Source: JABDMH01 sp965223025 | GTDB lineage: Bacteria > Bacteroidota > Bacteroidia > Chitinophagales > Saprospiraceae | Assembly: GCA_965223025.1 (NCBI GenBank) | Contig: CBDCVP010000023.1 | Location: 2,976,001 to 3,040,000 of the forward strand | DNA length: 64,000 nucleotides | Direction of reading: 5' to 3' | Part shown: piece by piece, positions 53,178 through 62,377 of the stretch | Layout: each line of letters opens with the position of its first letter | How positions within the stretch are numbered: position 1 is the stretch's first letter | Translations under genes and position numbers: made by a program | The notes under the pieces: generated by a model | What the model saw: only the letters and a program-made list of their open reading frames with translations | Told to the model about the DNA's origin: nothing | Database searches by the model: none

Positions 53178-54611
53178 TTACATCCTATTCCCGTCGTCGT
53201 TGTACCCGAGTATCTGTAGCATTTCATCGACAGAGTGCCCATTGTCATGCACTTGACTGACGCAATCCCCCCCCATGTCACGATCTATGATGATCGTTTT
53301 AGGAGAAGGAATCAAGCAGTGTTTGATACCGCCGTATCCACTGACAGCATCTTGATATGCCCCCGTGTGAAAAAAGCCGATATAAAGGGGTCCATCACCG
53401 GCATTGTACGCAGGCAAATAGATCTGCTGATTCATCTGCTCAGAATTATAATAGTCTGAATGATCACAGCTTATCCCGCCGATATTTACTCTCCTATATT
53501 CGGCATGCCAATTATTGATGGGAAGCAGAATAAATTTTTCGAGCATCAACCATGCATCTGGTATGGTATTTAAAAGGCTATTATTAACGATATACCAGAG
53601 CTCACTATCATTTTGATGTTTTTGCTCCACCACCGAAAAAACGACTGCGCCACTTTCACCAACAGTAAATTTCCCAAACTCTGTGAAGATGTCTGGCTCC
53701 ATCACCTTGGCATCCTGGCAAGCCACCTGTATATTTTTGACAATTTCGTCAATGATGTATTCATAGTCATAGTCAAAACCCAGGTGGTCCTTCACGGGAA
53801 ATCCTCCTCCGATATTAATGGCTTTCATGTCTTTGGCAAGCTCCTTCAATTGCACAAACAGATTCAATGCTTTCTTAAATTCACCCCAGTAATATAGATT
53901 GTCTTTAATACCTGAATCAACAAAAAAATGCATCATCTGCAATGAGAGATAATCATCCTTGGCAATGTCTTCTTCATAGCATTGAATCACCTGACTTGGT
54001 CGAATACCTAATCGAGAAGTATGGTAGGATGACTGAGGTTCTTCATCAATCGCCATCCGAATCCCAACTTTGATTTTTTGCTCTGCAGCTCTTGTGAGAT
54101 GCTTGACGCGATGAACCTCAGCTCGCGAATCAAGCACTAATATCGAATTAGTAAATCCATCTCGATTCAGTTGGATGATTTTTTGCAAGTAATCCTCCGT
54201 CTTATAGCCATTATGAACAATAATGATGGATTTATTCACCTTGCCATTCTCAAGCAATCTGTAGATGATATCAATATCAAAGGAAGAGGAGGTCTCCAGG
54301 TGAGCACCTTCCCTAATGGCAGTGGTCACTACCTCAGAAAAATGGCAACATTTGGTACAGTAGCTGTATTCATATTTACCATGGTAATCATTCTTTTTGA
54401 TCGCACGATCAAAAAGGTCTTTTGCCAGTCCGATTTGCTCCCCGATCTTAGGTAGGTACAGTAACTTAAATGGAGTGCCATGCTCATCAATGAGTTGCTT
54501 TAGGGAGATGCCATGGAACGTGAGATGGCCATCCTGTAGGTCAAAACCATCCTGAGGAAACCCGTAGCTCTGATCAATTAAATCAAAATAACTAGTTTTC
54601 ATTTGTGTCAT
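53178..54611 (-). CDS. speA: Biosynthetic arginine decarboxylase, Bacteroidota type
   Basis: A 477-residue fold-type III PLP enzyme. YFDLIDQSYGFPQ, GTPFKLLYLPKI and YSYCTKCCHF are typical of Bacteroidota SpeA, with the PLP Lys in YCTK. LETSSSFDIDII, IRMAIDEEPQSSYHTSRLGI, INIGGGFP (phosphate loop), FTEFGKFTVG and CDHSDYY follow in order; the last supplies the catalytic Cys. It converts arginine to agmatine for polyamine synthesis. Start choice is between Met1 (54611) and Met4 (54602). A TATATTTG box lies 67 bases upstream. It is a single gene, convergent with the DUF3095 gene. Confidence 0.9.
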   Translation of the reverse strand: MTQMKTSYFDLIDQSYGFPQDGFDLQDGHLTFHGISLKQLIDEHGTPFKLLYLPKIGEQIGLAKDLFDRAIKKNDYHGKYEYSYCTKCCHFSEVVTTAIREGAHLETSSSFDIDIIYRLLENGKVNKSIIIVHNGYKTEDYLQKIIQLNRDGFTNSILVLDSRAEVHRVKHLTRAAEQKIKVGIRMAIDEEPQSSYHTSRLGIRPSQVIQCYEEDIAKDDYLSLQMMHFFVDSGIKDNLYYWGEFKKALNLFVQLKELAKDMKAINIGGGFPVKDHLGFDYDYEYIIDEIVKNIQVACQDAKVMEPDIFTEFGKFTVGESGAVVFSVVEQKHQNDSELWYIVNNSLLNTIPDAWLMLEKFILLPINNWHAEYRRVNIGGISCDHSDYYNSEQMNQQIYLPAYNAGDGPLYIGFFHTGAYQDAVSGYGGIKHCLIPSPKTIIIDRDMGGDCVSQVHDNGHSVDEMLQILGYNDDGNRM

Positions 54612-55079
54612 CCACTAAAGCCATCGAATCGATATCATACTTCTAAATTCTGTCTCGTACTTGACGAATCAGCGGATCAAATATAGTCGATCGGAATCTT
54701 AAACCCGGAATATGTATTGGGTTTTCATAGCGAGGGACAGATGACCAACATAATCCAGCCTACCCGACGCACTAGGCGATCAAGTGAGCCGGTAATAAAA
54801 ATGTTTGCTTCATGAACAAGGGATCGCGTTAGGATCATGTGCTAGAGCGCTCGAAAAGCTTCGTTGGCGACTTGATAATGGCCTACATTACGGTGAGCGT
54901 GCATATAGTGGGATCCCCGCTAGATATCCCTGAGCCCCCATTTTGGCCTTCGTAGACACTCGAGTGCATATTTCGGGTTAAAACTCAGCACAGCAATGTC
55001 ACCTCCCATGAATGTCAACCAAACCACCGGTCGAAAAGCAGCCGGTCTTCCATGTACAAAGATGACTGTAGAGGAGTGT
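54612..55079. other. Gene-free stretch upstream of speA
   Basis: It holds the speA promoter at its left end. In the rest, the minus strand has short protein-like readings (AAFRPVVWLTFMGGDIAVL near 55000 and GHYQVANEAFRAL near 54860) that could not be assigned and are interrupted by stops, probably a relic. No repeat or RNA gene was found. Confidence 0.4.
54678..54685 (-). promoter_or_regulatory. Candidate -7 box of speA (TATATTTG)
   Basis: A perfect TAnnTTTG match on the minus strand, 67 bases before the first ATG. No TTG at -33 was found. Confidence 0.45.
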
Positions 55080-56009
55080 TTACCAATTTAGAAGCCGCTG
55101 CAAGTTGCCTCCTTTCACCATTGCGATGTCATGAGCGGTATACTGATCCAGATGAGCGTCGACGATCTTTGGTGTACCACTACCCCAGACAAGCTGGTCT
55201 GGTCCAAAGGCTTCGATCACCCATCTCGTGAAGGGTTTGGCACTCAGGTAGAGGGGGTCATCTGCAGCGAAATGATTCAGTCCTGATAATTTCATATACA
55301 CGTTTGGAAGATCCGCAAGGCTCAGGACATCGGCAAATTCTACGCTGGTGCCCAAATGCGGCTCTGCAAGGTGATCGATTAAAACCGTACAACCGGGAAA
55401 TGCCTCAATAGCCTCTCTCACTTGTCGTGCATAGTCAGGCCCTATGTGTAGCTCAATAATCAAATCAAGGTCTGCGGCAGCCTTCCACAAAGATCTGACT
55501 CCAGAGTCGGCAAAACTGTCGAGATAAGACTCCTTTCCATGGTGCGCATGAAAACGAGTGGATACGATGTGAGGATTAGATGTTACCAATTTGCGAAGCT
55601 TGTCAGGCGCCGACGGATCCTTGGGGTAGAATAGACTGGTGCCTCTCAATCGCTCTGACTCCCGATTCAGACAATCCAACACCAAAGAATGATCGTCACC
55701 GTAGGGCTCAGGGTGCACGATCACCGCCTTATCTACTCCAAGTTCATCCAGACGTTGAAGGTAGGCTGCCAATGGATCAGCAGGTTCCTTTGACACATCA
55801 CGCTGATAGGTGGCCTTAGGATGCAGTGGATACTTTTGAAGATCAGGACTAAAAATGTGCGCATTCCATTCAATGACAGGTACCACTTTCTGCTGTCCTA
55901 AATCCACGGATTTCTCCTGCCCTTCTCCCTCACTTTCCCGAAAAGGCAGTCCGCCGACTAAGCTTGCGGACCCTGACAATACATACTGACTGAACTTCCT
56001 CCGATGCAT
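55080..56009 (-). CDS. Tat-exported amidohydrolase, COG3618 sugar-lactonase-like
   Basis: A 309-residue protein of the amidohydrolase-2 / COG3618 group, which includes L-fucono- and L-rhamnono-lactonases. The N-terminus MHRRKFSQYVLSGSASLVGG resembles a Tat signal. The usual opening HxH is altered: EWNAHIF has a single His. Later motifs are VIVHPEPYGDDHSLVLDCL, IIELHIGP, TVLIDHLAEPH, NVYMKLSGL and LVWGSGTP, where the usual GSD Asp is replaced by Gly-Thr. The loss of metal ligands suggests altered or absent activity. An MFS transporter gene lies 91 bases upstream on the same strand, so uptake and hydrolysis of a sugar acid or lactone is a fair inference. Confidence 0.8.
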   Translation of the reverse strand: MHRRKFSQYVLSGSASLVGGLPFRESEGEGQEKSVDLGQQKVVPVIEWNAHIFSPDLQKYPLHPKATYQRDVSKEPADPLAAYLQRLDELGVDKAVIVHPEPYGDDHSLVLDCLNRESERLRGTSLFYPKDPSAPDKLRKLVTSNPHIVSTRFHAHHGKESYLDSFADSGVRSLWKAAADLDLIIELHIGPDYARQVREAIEAFPGCTVLIDHLAEPHLGTSVEFADVLSLADLPNVYMKLSGLNHFAADDPLYLSAKPFTRWVIEAFGPDQLVWGSGTPKIVDAHLDQYTAHDIAMVKGGNLQRLLNW

Positions 56010-56100
56010 AAGTAGACTGGCAAACTACCAAAAATCAAAGTTTTGCACTGCACAATATACAGAATTGCTCCTAGGGATTGGTAGCTGCAGTTGCTTAAGG

Positions 56101-57354
56101 CTATAGACCTCCACCGTGCCTGAATTTTCGAAACAATAATGTGGAAATTAGACCCAGGCATGCGAATCCGGCAACCACCGCAAATACATGTTGATGACCT
56201 GTTACACCAGGAGAACGGTCGATTAAATATCCCATGAGCGGGCCCATGAAAACATCGGGCATATAACCAACGAATGAAACCACCCCGATGAATAGTCCAG
56301 TGATCGCCAGGGGTATGCCTGCTTCCTGAAGCAGGGCAAAGTAGACTCCTCTAAGTGCATAGATGCCAAGACTCGTAGTAATCACCGTGAGGATCAGTAG
56401 GTAGTAGACACCAAGATTCAAGCATCCAGTAACGATCATCAAGCATCCAAAAATCAGGACAACAAATGCCAGAATGGTGACCATGGAACTACTATAGCGG
56501 TCAGCCACAAGACCAGCTATAACTGCGGCAAAGGGTCTCACCCAAAATGAAAATAGTCCCACCCTAGCAGCCTGCAAGTCATCATGGCCAAACGCATCTC
56601 TGGCATAGAGAGAAAAATCATCGGTGGCCTTGTAACCCATATAGGCACAGAGTACTATGATGGCATGAAACCATAACACAGGCCGGCCAATCAGGTTTCC
56701 AAATCCCTGCAGTGGCATCTTGTACTCCCGGTGATCGACCTCATTTCGAGGCAGCAACCACCATATCATGCCACCTACTGCCGCAGTCGTGCAGGTGAAT
56801 ACCCAAATGATCTGAGTCAGAGCCTCCTTCTTTTCATCCAAGCTGGCCAGAGCAGCTTCCTGAGGCAATAATGAGCCAAATAAATACACCGCACCACCTG
56901 CGATAACAGCAGCTACCAAACCCCGCCCTCCATCCAACATCCCATAGGCTGTTCCCTGCTGATGCACGCCACCCCAGACACGTGTGGCACGAAGCAATGC
57001 AGCCCAAAAAAGCAGTATGGTACTAAGTCCCCAGAATCCAAATAAAATGGTCAGTGTTACCAAAGAGGGAATCGTACTGAAGACCACACCGCCCCCTGCA
57101 GTCACTGCTAATGCAATGGCCATGAGCTTCCGATTTGAATAGCGATCCGCGAGCGGTCCTCCAGCAAAGTACGACACCATGGCCACAAGACCATACACCG
57201 AAAATGCCGATCCCAGTTGGAAATTGCTGATCTGAAAAACATCGAGAAAAGTAGGCCTGAAGACTCGTGCAACGACAAACGGAAGGAGAAATATCGTTTC
57301 ACCAGCGATGATCAATACTAGGATAATGAATGAGCGTGGTGTCAACATTCGCAT
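56101..57354 (-). CDS. MFS transporter, probable sugar-acid or oligosaccharide importer
   Basis: A 417-residue inner-membrane protein with twelve hydrophobic segments. The MFS loop 2-3 motif is GGPLADRYSNRKLMAIAL, and its repeat after helix 8 is GLVADRYSSSMVTILAF. The opening LIIAGETIFLLPFVVARVFRPTF and the TM4 stretch LLFWAALLRATRVWGG resemble the sugar phosphate / hexuronate transporter branch. It lies upstream of and is codirectional with the lactonase-like amidohydrolase, so both probably handle the same substrate. Which sugar cannot be told. Confidence 0.87.
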   Translation of the reverse strand: MRMLTPRSFIILVLIIAGETIFLLPFVVARVFRPTFLDVFQISNFQLGSAFSVYGLVAMVSYFAGGPLADRYSNRKLMAIALAVTAGGGVVFSTIPSLVTLTILFGFWGLSTILLFWAALLRATRVWGGVHQQGTAYGMLDGGRGLVAAVIAGGAVYLFGSLLPQEAALASLDEKKEALTQIIWVFTCTTAAVGGMIWWLLPRNEVDHREYKMPLQGFGNLIGRPVLWFHAIIVLCAYMGYKATDDFSLYARDAFGHDDLQAARVGLFSFWVRPFAAVIAGLVADRYSSSMVTILAFVVLIFGCLMIVTGCLNLGVYYLLILTVITTSLGIYALRGVYFALLQEAGIPLAITGLFIGVVSFVGYMPDVFMGPLMGYLIDRSPGVTGHQHVFAVVAGFACLGLISTLLFRKFRHGGGL

Positions 57355-57452
57355 TTGTAGGCTCTGAGTCTTTTCATCTTATAAAGATGCCGGATGACTT
57401 ATGCCTACAAGTGCATCCAATCATCATTTTGTGTTAACTCCAAATCAATCTC

Positions 57453-58631
57453 CTACTGAATGTTTCCCCCCACAGGTAATCCACTGGGCACCGATTCCGG
57501 AATCTCCTTGTCAAAATTCTCGTCGTTGAGGCAGTGCAAAAAATTGACAATTTGATCCATATTACCCACATCCACATCAAGTTCATCCAGCAATGGATCC
57601 AGTGCTTCCTTCTCCACAGATTCATGACGAGATTTACCATTACTCAGGTCTTCATAAAACTCCAACACCTTTTTTAGAGAAGTGATGGTGCCATTATGCA
57701 TGTACGGAAAAGTAAACCTCAAATTGCGCAATGTAGGAGTTCGAAATGCAAAAGTTCTTTGAAAACCACTGTCGAGCTGACTTAACTTGGTACTTGGTGG
57801 CGCACCCAAAACGTGCACTTTATAATCAGAAAACATCGGTCCATTATGACAATTGCCGCAACCGGCTTCCTTAAATGCTTCGAAACCTTCGATCTCAGAT
57901 ATCGAGAGTGCATCCTTATCTCCTCTCATATACTGGTCAAATCGTGCATTGTTGGCCACGAGCGTCCGCTCGTAAGAAGCGATGGCCTTGGCGAGATTAG
58001 TCTCATTGATAGGGTTGTCTCCAGGAAATACCGATGCAAACAATGACCGATACTCATCATTAGCTTGAAGGCGACCAATCACTACATCCAAAATCTCTTC
58101 GGCAGTATAGTTCCTACCGCGCATTTCCTCGAGTGCTTTGATCGGCTCCAAGGCCTGCAACTCCAGGCTATTCTTACGCAAATCCCAAAACATAGGGGCC
58201 TGCTCAGGAAGATAATCTTGGTAAATATCCATCCCGTTATAGGCAGTATTTAGCACGGTGGGTGAATTACGTTTGGTAAATGGTATGTCATTGGGTTGCT
58301 TAAAAGCCCGTGAAGTGCCAAAACCATGGCCATTGACTCCAATCGAGATCTCAAGGGTCTCGGCATATCCACTGTTGGGGTGATGACATGTCGCACAGGC
58401 TACATCTTGATTTCCAGACAATATCGGATCGAAAAAGAGGAGCCTGCCGAGATTCACTTTGGCAGAGGTGGTCGGGTTATCAGGTGGAGCTTCCACCTCT
58501 GATGGCAAGGCGTCAAAACGGACACGTACTTTTGGGACAATATCTTCGTCAGAATTGGCTCTATTGACTTGATCATCCTGGCAGCCAAACCAAAGCAGAA
58601 TGGCAAAACAGCATGAGAGCAAGAGCTTCAT
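57453..58631 (-). CDS. Di-heme cytochrome c peroxidase (MauG/CcpA family) lipoprotein
   Basis: A 392-residue lipoprotein from ATG 58631 (SCCFAILLWFGCQDD, lipobox Cys). Alternative starts lie at 58646 and 58721, but the -7 box at 58652 rules out the latter. The two c-type heme sites are CATCHHPNSGY and CGNCHNGPMFSD. KVNLGRLLFFDPILSG, FTKRNSPTVLNTAYN and FAFRTPTLRNLRFTFPYMHNG are typical of bacterial di-heme peroxidases. It reduces H2O2 in the periplasm or oxidises another substrate, as MauG-like members do. It is divergent from the PVC-type heme protein gene 198 bases away. Confidence 0.9.
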   Translation of the reverse strand: MKLLLSCCFAILLWFGCQDDQVNRANSDEDIVPKVRVRFDALPSEVEAPPDNPTTSAKVNLGRLLFFDPILSGNQDVACATCHHPNSGYAETLEISIGVNGHGFGTSRAFKQPNDIPFTKRNSPTVLNTAYNGMDIYQDYLPEQAPMFWDLRKNSLELQALEPIKALEEMRGRNYTAEEILDVVIGRLQANDEYRSLFASVFPGDNPINETNLAKAIASYERTLVANNARFDQYMRGDKDALSISEIEGFEAFKEAGCGNCHNGPMFSDYKVHVLGAPPSTKLSQLDSGFQRTFAFRTPTLRNLRFTFPYMHNGTITSLKKVLEFYEDLSNGKSRHESVEKEALDPLLDELDVDVGNMDQIVNFLHCLNDENFDKEIPESVPSGLPVGGNIQ

Positions 58632-58651
58632 CAACAAGTTCGACATGGATC

Positions 58652-58681
58652 CAAAGTATGCTTGTTCCTTAAAGTTCACAA
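58652..58681 (-). promoter_or_regulatory. Candidate promoter of the cytochrome c peroxidase gene
   Basis: On the minus strand TTG (58679-58681) and TACTTTG (58652-58658) are separated by 20 bases, close to the Bacteroidota TTG-N19-TAnnTTTG form with one base missing. This gives a short leader before ATG 58631. Confidence 0.45.
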
Positions 58682-58829
58682 AAATTTCTCTTTTCATCAC
58701 TACAGACCTCCAGCATCGCATTGATGATTATGGTCATCCCACTCCTTGATCCAGATCACCACCGTTGTTTTATGATCTTTGATATTGTCATTGAATCCGT
58801 CGTATATTACTGCTGCCACTAAATGGGAC

Positions 58830-61391
58830 ATGATTTTATCTGAAATTCATGAGGCATTAAGACACCTCTCCCGTATTTCGCTGATCTCAGCAATAGGATG
58901 GTCAGGTTGTCAAAGTCTTTCACATCCACCCACCGACACACCAGTGGTACTCGATCCCATGCTAAGTATTGATCTCGTTGCCAGCACCCCCACAATCGTG
59001 ACTCCGATTGGCATCGCCATCGATGCACAAGATCATATCTACGTACTGGAATCACACACTCATTCTCCTGCCAGTGATTATAGAGGTCCAAAATATGACC
59101 GGATCAAGATTGGTCTGGATGGCGATGGAGATGGCATACCTGACGAATGGCAGATCTTTGCCGATAGCATTGTAGCCGGAATGAATCTCTCCATTGATAC
59201 GGAGGGTATATTGTACGCAGTCACGAAAGATCGAGTCCTTTCCTATCAAGATAACGACGAGGACGGTGTCTCCGACGAGAAAAAAGTTCTGTTGAAAATG
59301 GTCGCTCCAAACCAAATCTATGACCATGCCGGTCTGCTGGGAATCACCACTACTGCTGATGGATGGCTCTTCATTTCCAGAGGCAATACTGGGGGCAAGC
59401 GCTGGAGACTTGAGGGGACTGACGGTTCGTTTGCATCAGGTTTTGGAGATGGTGGCAATGTAATGCGGAGTCGCAAGGATGGTAGTGAAGTAGAGGTCGT
59501 GGCTACGGGATTTTGGAACCCATTTGACATCACTTTTGCTGCCGACGGGCGCCTCCTCTTATCAGATAACGATCCGGACAGTCGAGGTCCAAACCGTATG
59601 GTCGAAATAGTCGCTGGGGGTGATTATGGCTATAAATCACTCTACGGTGGTAGTGGCATTCACCCTTTCCTAGCCTGGAACGGTGAGTTGCCAGGCACAT
59701 TGCCTTTTGCTGCACCATTGGGAGAAGCTCCCTGTGGCATGCTTGATGCTTCGTACAGCAATTTTGGCACTGAATATCAAGGCCATATACTAGCTACTAT
59801 TTGGGAAGAACACACCCTCGTACATATCCCCTTGGTAGACCATGGGAGCAGTGTGCGCGGATCTCCCGAAATTCTCGTAAAGGGAGACAGTCTATTTCAT
59901 CCAGTGGCCATGGCTGCCGACAGCAGAGGCAACGTGTATCTTACCGATTGGGTGGTCCGCCAATACCCCAATCATGGAAGGGGCAAGTTATGGCGCATCT
60001 CCTCTAGACAGGACAGACCAAACCAACCATTTGAGGAGACGGCTAATGCCAATCTTCCCATGTCAGTGCCCCAACAAGACTCAGCCATTCTTTCGCACCT
60101 GGGAAGTAAAGATCCTTTCATTGCCAGCAGAGCGAGACATGCCATGGCTTCAACTGCCAAAGAGAAGGATGTCCTGTTACTATTGGATGATCCCGATAAA
60201 GCATTGGTGGTGGCCGGCCTGCTGCTTGCTACCAAGCTAGGTATCCACTTGAATGACAGGGTCATCAAAAGGCTCTTACATCAACCTTTCCCTGATATCC
60301 AGCAGGCCCTTCTGATGTATCTCTCGGACCGGGGAAATCTGGACGACCTACCGATCGTGGAGCAGGCTTTCACCCAAGAGCTCTTATCTCCGGACCTTTT
60401 TGAGTGCTTCTTAGCTACCGTCCGACATCTGCAACCAGCTTTTGTGCAAGCTCGCCCGATCGCCGTCAATCGAAATGACCAACGTTTAGATCGAAATCTA
60501 CCTGAAGGTTACATCCTGTCCATCGTTGAAAATGAAGCTTTGAGCCCACAGATCAGAGCAAAGGCTCTTGCTCATCTGAAAAGTGGTGAGGAACATCTCG
60601 ACCTCATACTTGGCATGCTTTCCAAGTCGATAGATCACCAGTTACTAGAAGCGGTCATACTAACTTTAAAAACAATACGACATCCAAAGGTTGGGCAAAC
60701 ATTGGTCTCTTTTGCTGCTAATGAAGACCGTGATGGTGGACTGCGAGCACTCTCTATCATCGCTTTATTTTACCAGAGTGATGATTTTTGCCAACCCATC
60801 TCTCGCTTACTCAACGAAAAAGATCATTTGGTATCGTATGCAGCTTTGCGCTATCTTATTGGTTGCAAAGATGATCCAAATATCTCCACTTCTGTATCCA
60901 CATTCTTAGCATCGGCTCCCAAGTACATGAGTGAAGCCTGGTCCCCTGACAGTGCTCAATCTACCATAGAAAAGGTAAAAGCAGACCCTGATCTGGGAAA
61001 ATTGGTCTTTCACTTACCCCAGACACAGTGTACCGCTTGTCATCGCGTAGATGGGTGGGGGGGTATCTTTGGTCCCGATCTTTCTAACATCGGTAGCAGC
61101 AAGAACACCAGACAACTTAAGGAAGCTATTCTCAACCCATCAGCAGAAGTGGCACCAGCCTGGCAGGGCTGGTTTGTCACAGATGCCCAGAGCAATAAGC
61201 ATTACGGCAGACAGATTGACATACACCTCACCAGTGTGGAGCTCATGGATGCAACAGGTGAGTTTGTGACCTACCATTCGCCCATGGACTATGGATTGTC
61301 CCCGGCCTCACTGATGCCTGATGGCTTGGAAAAAGGGATCTCAAACACAGCATTTGAGGGATTGATCACTTATCTTGAAAGTCTAGAATAG
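58830..61391 (+). CDS. PVC-type sugar dehydrogenase-like lipoprotein with HEAT repeats and cytochrome c domain
   Basis: An 853-residue protein starting at ATG 58830, with lipobox-like AIGWSGCQS. Residues 40-400 form a glucose/sorbosone dehydrogenase-like propeller (GIAIDAQDHIYVLESHTHS, DHAGLLGITTTADGWLFISRG, ATGFWNPFDITFAADGRLLLSDND, GGDYGYKSLYG). DLDGDGIPDEWQIF-like Asp-rich repeats suggest Ca2+ sites. Residues 410-690 are helical, HEAT-like (DPFIASRARHAMAS, LVSYAALRYLIG). Residues 725-853 carry a PVC-type c-heme site CTACHRVDGWGGIFGPDLSNIG. This layout is common in Planctomycetes and some Bacteroidota. It would oxidise a sugar and pass electrons to a cytochrome. The isomerase-like gene starts 12 bases later. 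Confidence 0.87.
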   Translation: MILSEIHEALRHLSRISLISAIGWSGCQSLSHPPTDTPVVLDPMLSIDLVASTPTIVTPIGIAIDAQDHIYVLESHTHSPASDYRGPKYDRIKIGLDGDGDGIPDEWQIFADSIVAGMNLSIDTEGILYAVTKDRVLSYQDNDEDGVSDEKKVLLKMVAPNQIYDHAGLLGITTTADGWLFISRGNTGGKRWRLEGTDGSFASGFGDGGNVMRSRKDGSEVEVVATGFWNPFDITFAADGRLLLSDNDPDSRGPNRMVEIVAGGDYGYKSLYGGSGIHPFLAWNGELPGTLPFAAPLGEAPCGMLDASYSNFGTEYQGHILATIWEEHTLVHIPLVDHGSSVRGSPEILVKGDSLFHPVAMAADSRGNVYLTDWVVRQYPNHGRGKLWRISSRQDRPNQPFEETANANLPMSVPQQDSAILSHLGSKDPFIASRARHAMASTAKEKDVLLLLDDPDKALVVAGLLLATKLGIHLNDRVIKRLLHQPFPDIQQALLMYLSDRGNLDDLPIVEQAFTQELLSPDLFECFLATVRHLQPAFVQARPIAVNRNDQRLDRNLPEGYILSIVENEALSPQIRAKALAHLKSGEEHLDLILGMLSKSIDHQLLEAVILTLKTIRHPKVGQTLVSFAANEDRDGGLRALSIIALFYQSDDFCQPISRLLNEKDHLVSYAALRYLIGCKDDPNISTSVSTFLASAPKYMSEAWSPDSAQSTIEKVKADPDLGKLVFHLPQTQCTACHRVDGWGGIFGPDLSNIGSSKNTRQLKEAILNPSAEVAPAWQGWFVTDAQSNKHYGRQIDIHLTSVELMDATGEFVTYHSPMDYGLSPASLMPDGLEKGISNTAFEGLITYLESLE

Positions 61392-61403
61392 ATATAGTTT
61401 ACC

Positions 61404-62300
61404 ATGTACAAACTCAACAATCGAAGGACTTTTATCAAAACAACTGGGGCCTCCATGCTGAGTTTCGGTATGACCCATTCCTTACATTCCGTCGATAAAC
61501 CTAATCTAGATAGGCGACATGGGGTCGAAATCGCGGTTGCCACCATTTGTTTGGATGGCTTTGGTGACGAAAATTTTGAGCAAGCGTTCGACATCATCCC
61601 TAAAACACCCATTAAGAACATTGAGTTTAATGTCTGGCATCCTCGCACCATTACGCCCAGTGGTATCGAAGGGATCCGCCGCCGATGTTATGAGCATGGA
61701 CTGAAACCCATCAGTTTGCAGGGTTCTTCTTTTGGTGAACATGTCACCAAAGATGTGGCCCATAAGTTGTGGCTGATGGAGAAAGCTAGAGATCTAGGTT
61801 GCCGTCGAGTAAAGTTTACCGGTGCAAAGCGTGGACAAAAAGGTGGTTTGGACTCCGTCATTGAAGTATTAAAATCGCTGGCTCCAGCTGCTGAGGATAT
61901 GGACGTACTTATCTCTGTGGAGAACCATGCCAACAACAATATTGAGCGAATGGAAGATTACGATCAAATCTTCGAAGCTGTGGATTCAAGCCATGTTGGG
62001 ATGTGCCTGGACATGGGCCATTTTGATGGTGCCGCGGTGAGTAATTTTGAGGTAATAGAAAGATTTGCCTCCAAGATTAATCATGTAGATATCAAGGATG
62101 TCGTCGCTTTTGGCACTTACAAAAGCGTGCCCTATGGCACCGGGATCACCCAGGGTGAAGAAATCGTCGACAAACTACTATCTCACGATTACACAGGATA
62201 TCTGGTCATTGAGCAGGCACCCCCAAAGGAGGACCTTGATCTTGTGGATGAAATGACCAGGATCTACCAGCTTTTCAAGGTTTTTGAAAAGTTGCGCTAG
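61404..62300 (+). CDS. Tat-exported sugar phosphate isomerase/epimerase-like TIM barrel protein
   Basis: A 298-residue protein of the xylose-isomerase-like TIM-barrel group. The N-terminus NNRRTFIKTTGASMLSFGM has a twin-Arg signal. Barrel features include IEFNVWHPRTITPSGIEGIRRRCYEHGL, VLISVENHANN with a metal-ligand Glu, HVGMCLDMGHFDGAAVS, INHVDIKDV and GYLVIEQA with the C-terminal Glu. These four positions correspond to the usual E, D, H/D, E metal set. It starts 12 bases after the PVC-type dehydrogenase gene, so the pair likely acts together on a sugar in the periplasm, possibly oxidation to a 3-keto sugar and then isomerisation or cleavage. Confidence 0.84.
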   Translation: MYKLNNRRTFIKTTGASMLSFGMTHSLHSVDKPNLDRRHGVEIAVATICLDGFGDENFEQAFDIIPKTPIKNIEFNVWHPRTITPSGIEGIRRRCYEHGLKPISLQGSSFGEHVTKDVAHKLWLMEKARDLGCRRVKFTGAKRGQKGGLDSVIEVLKSLAPAAEDMDVLISVENHANNNIERMEDYDQIFEAVDSSHVGMCLDMGHFDGAAVSNFEVIERFASKINHVDIKDVVAFGTYKSVPYGTGITQGEEIVDKLLSHDYTGYLVIEQAPPKEDLDLVDEMTRIYQLFKVFEKLR

Positions 62301-62377
62301 GTTTCTCCTACGTGCTGTGCCCGACACCTCTTCTGCACCAGGCAGTAACCGCATCCCCGGAAAACCTTCAAGTACAA

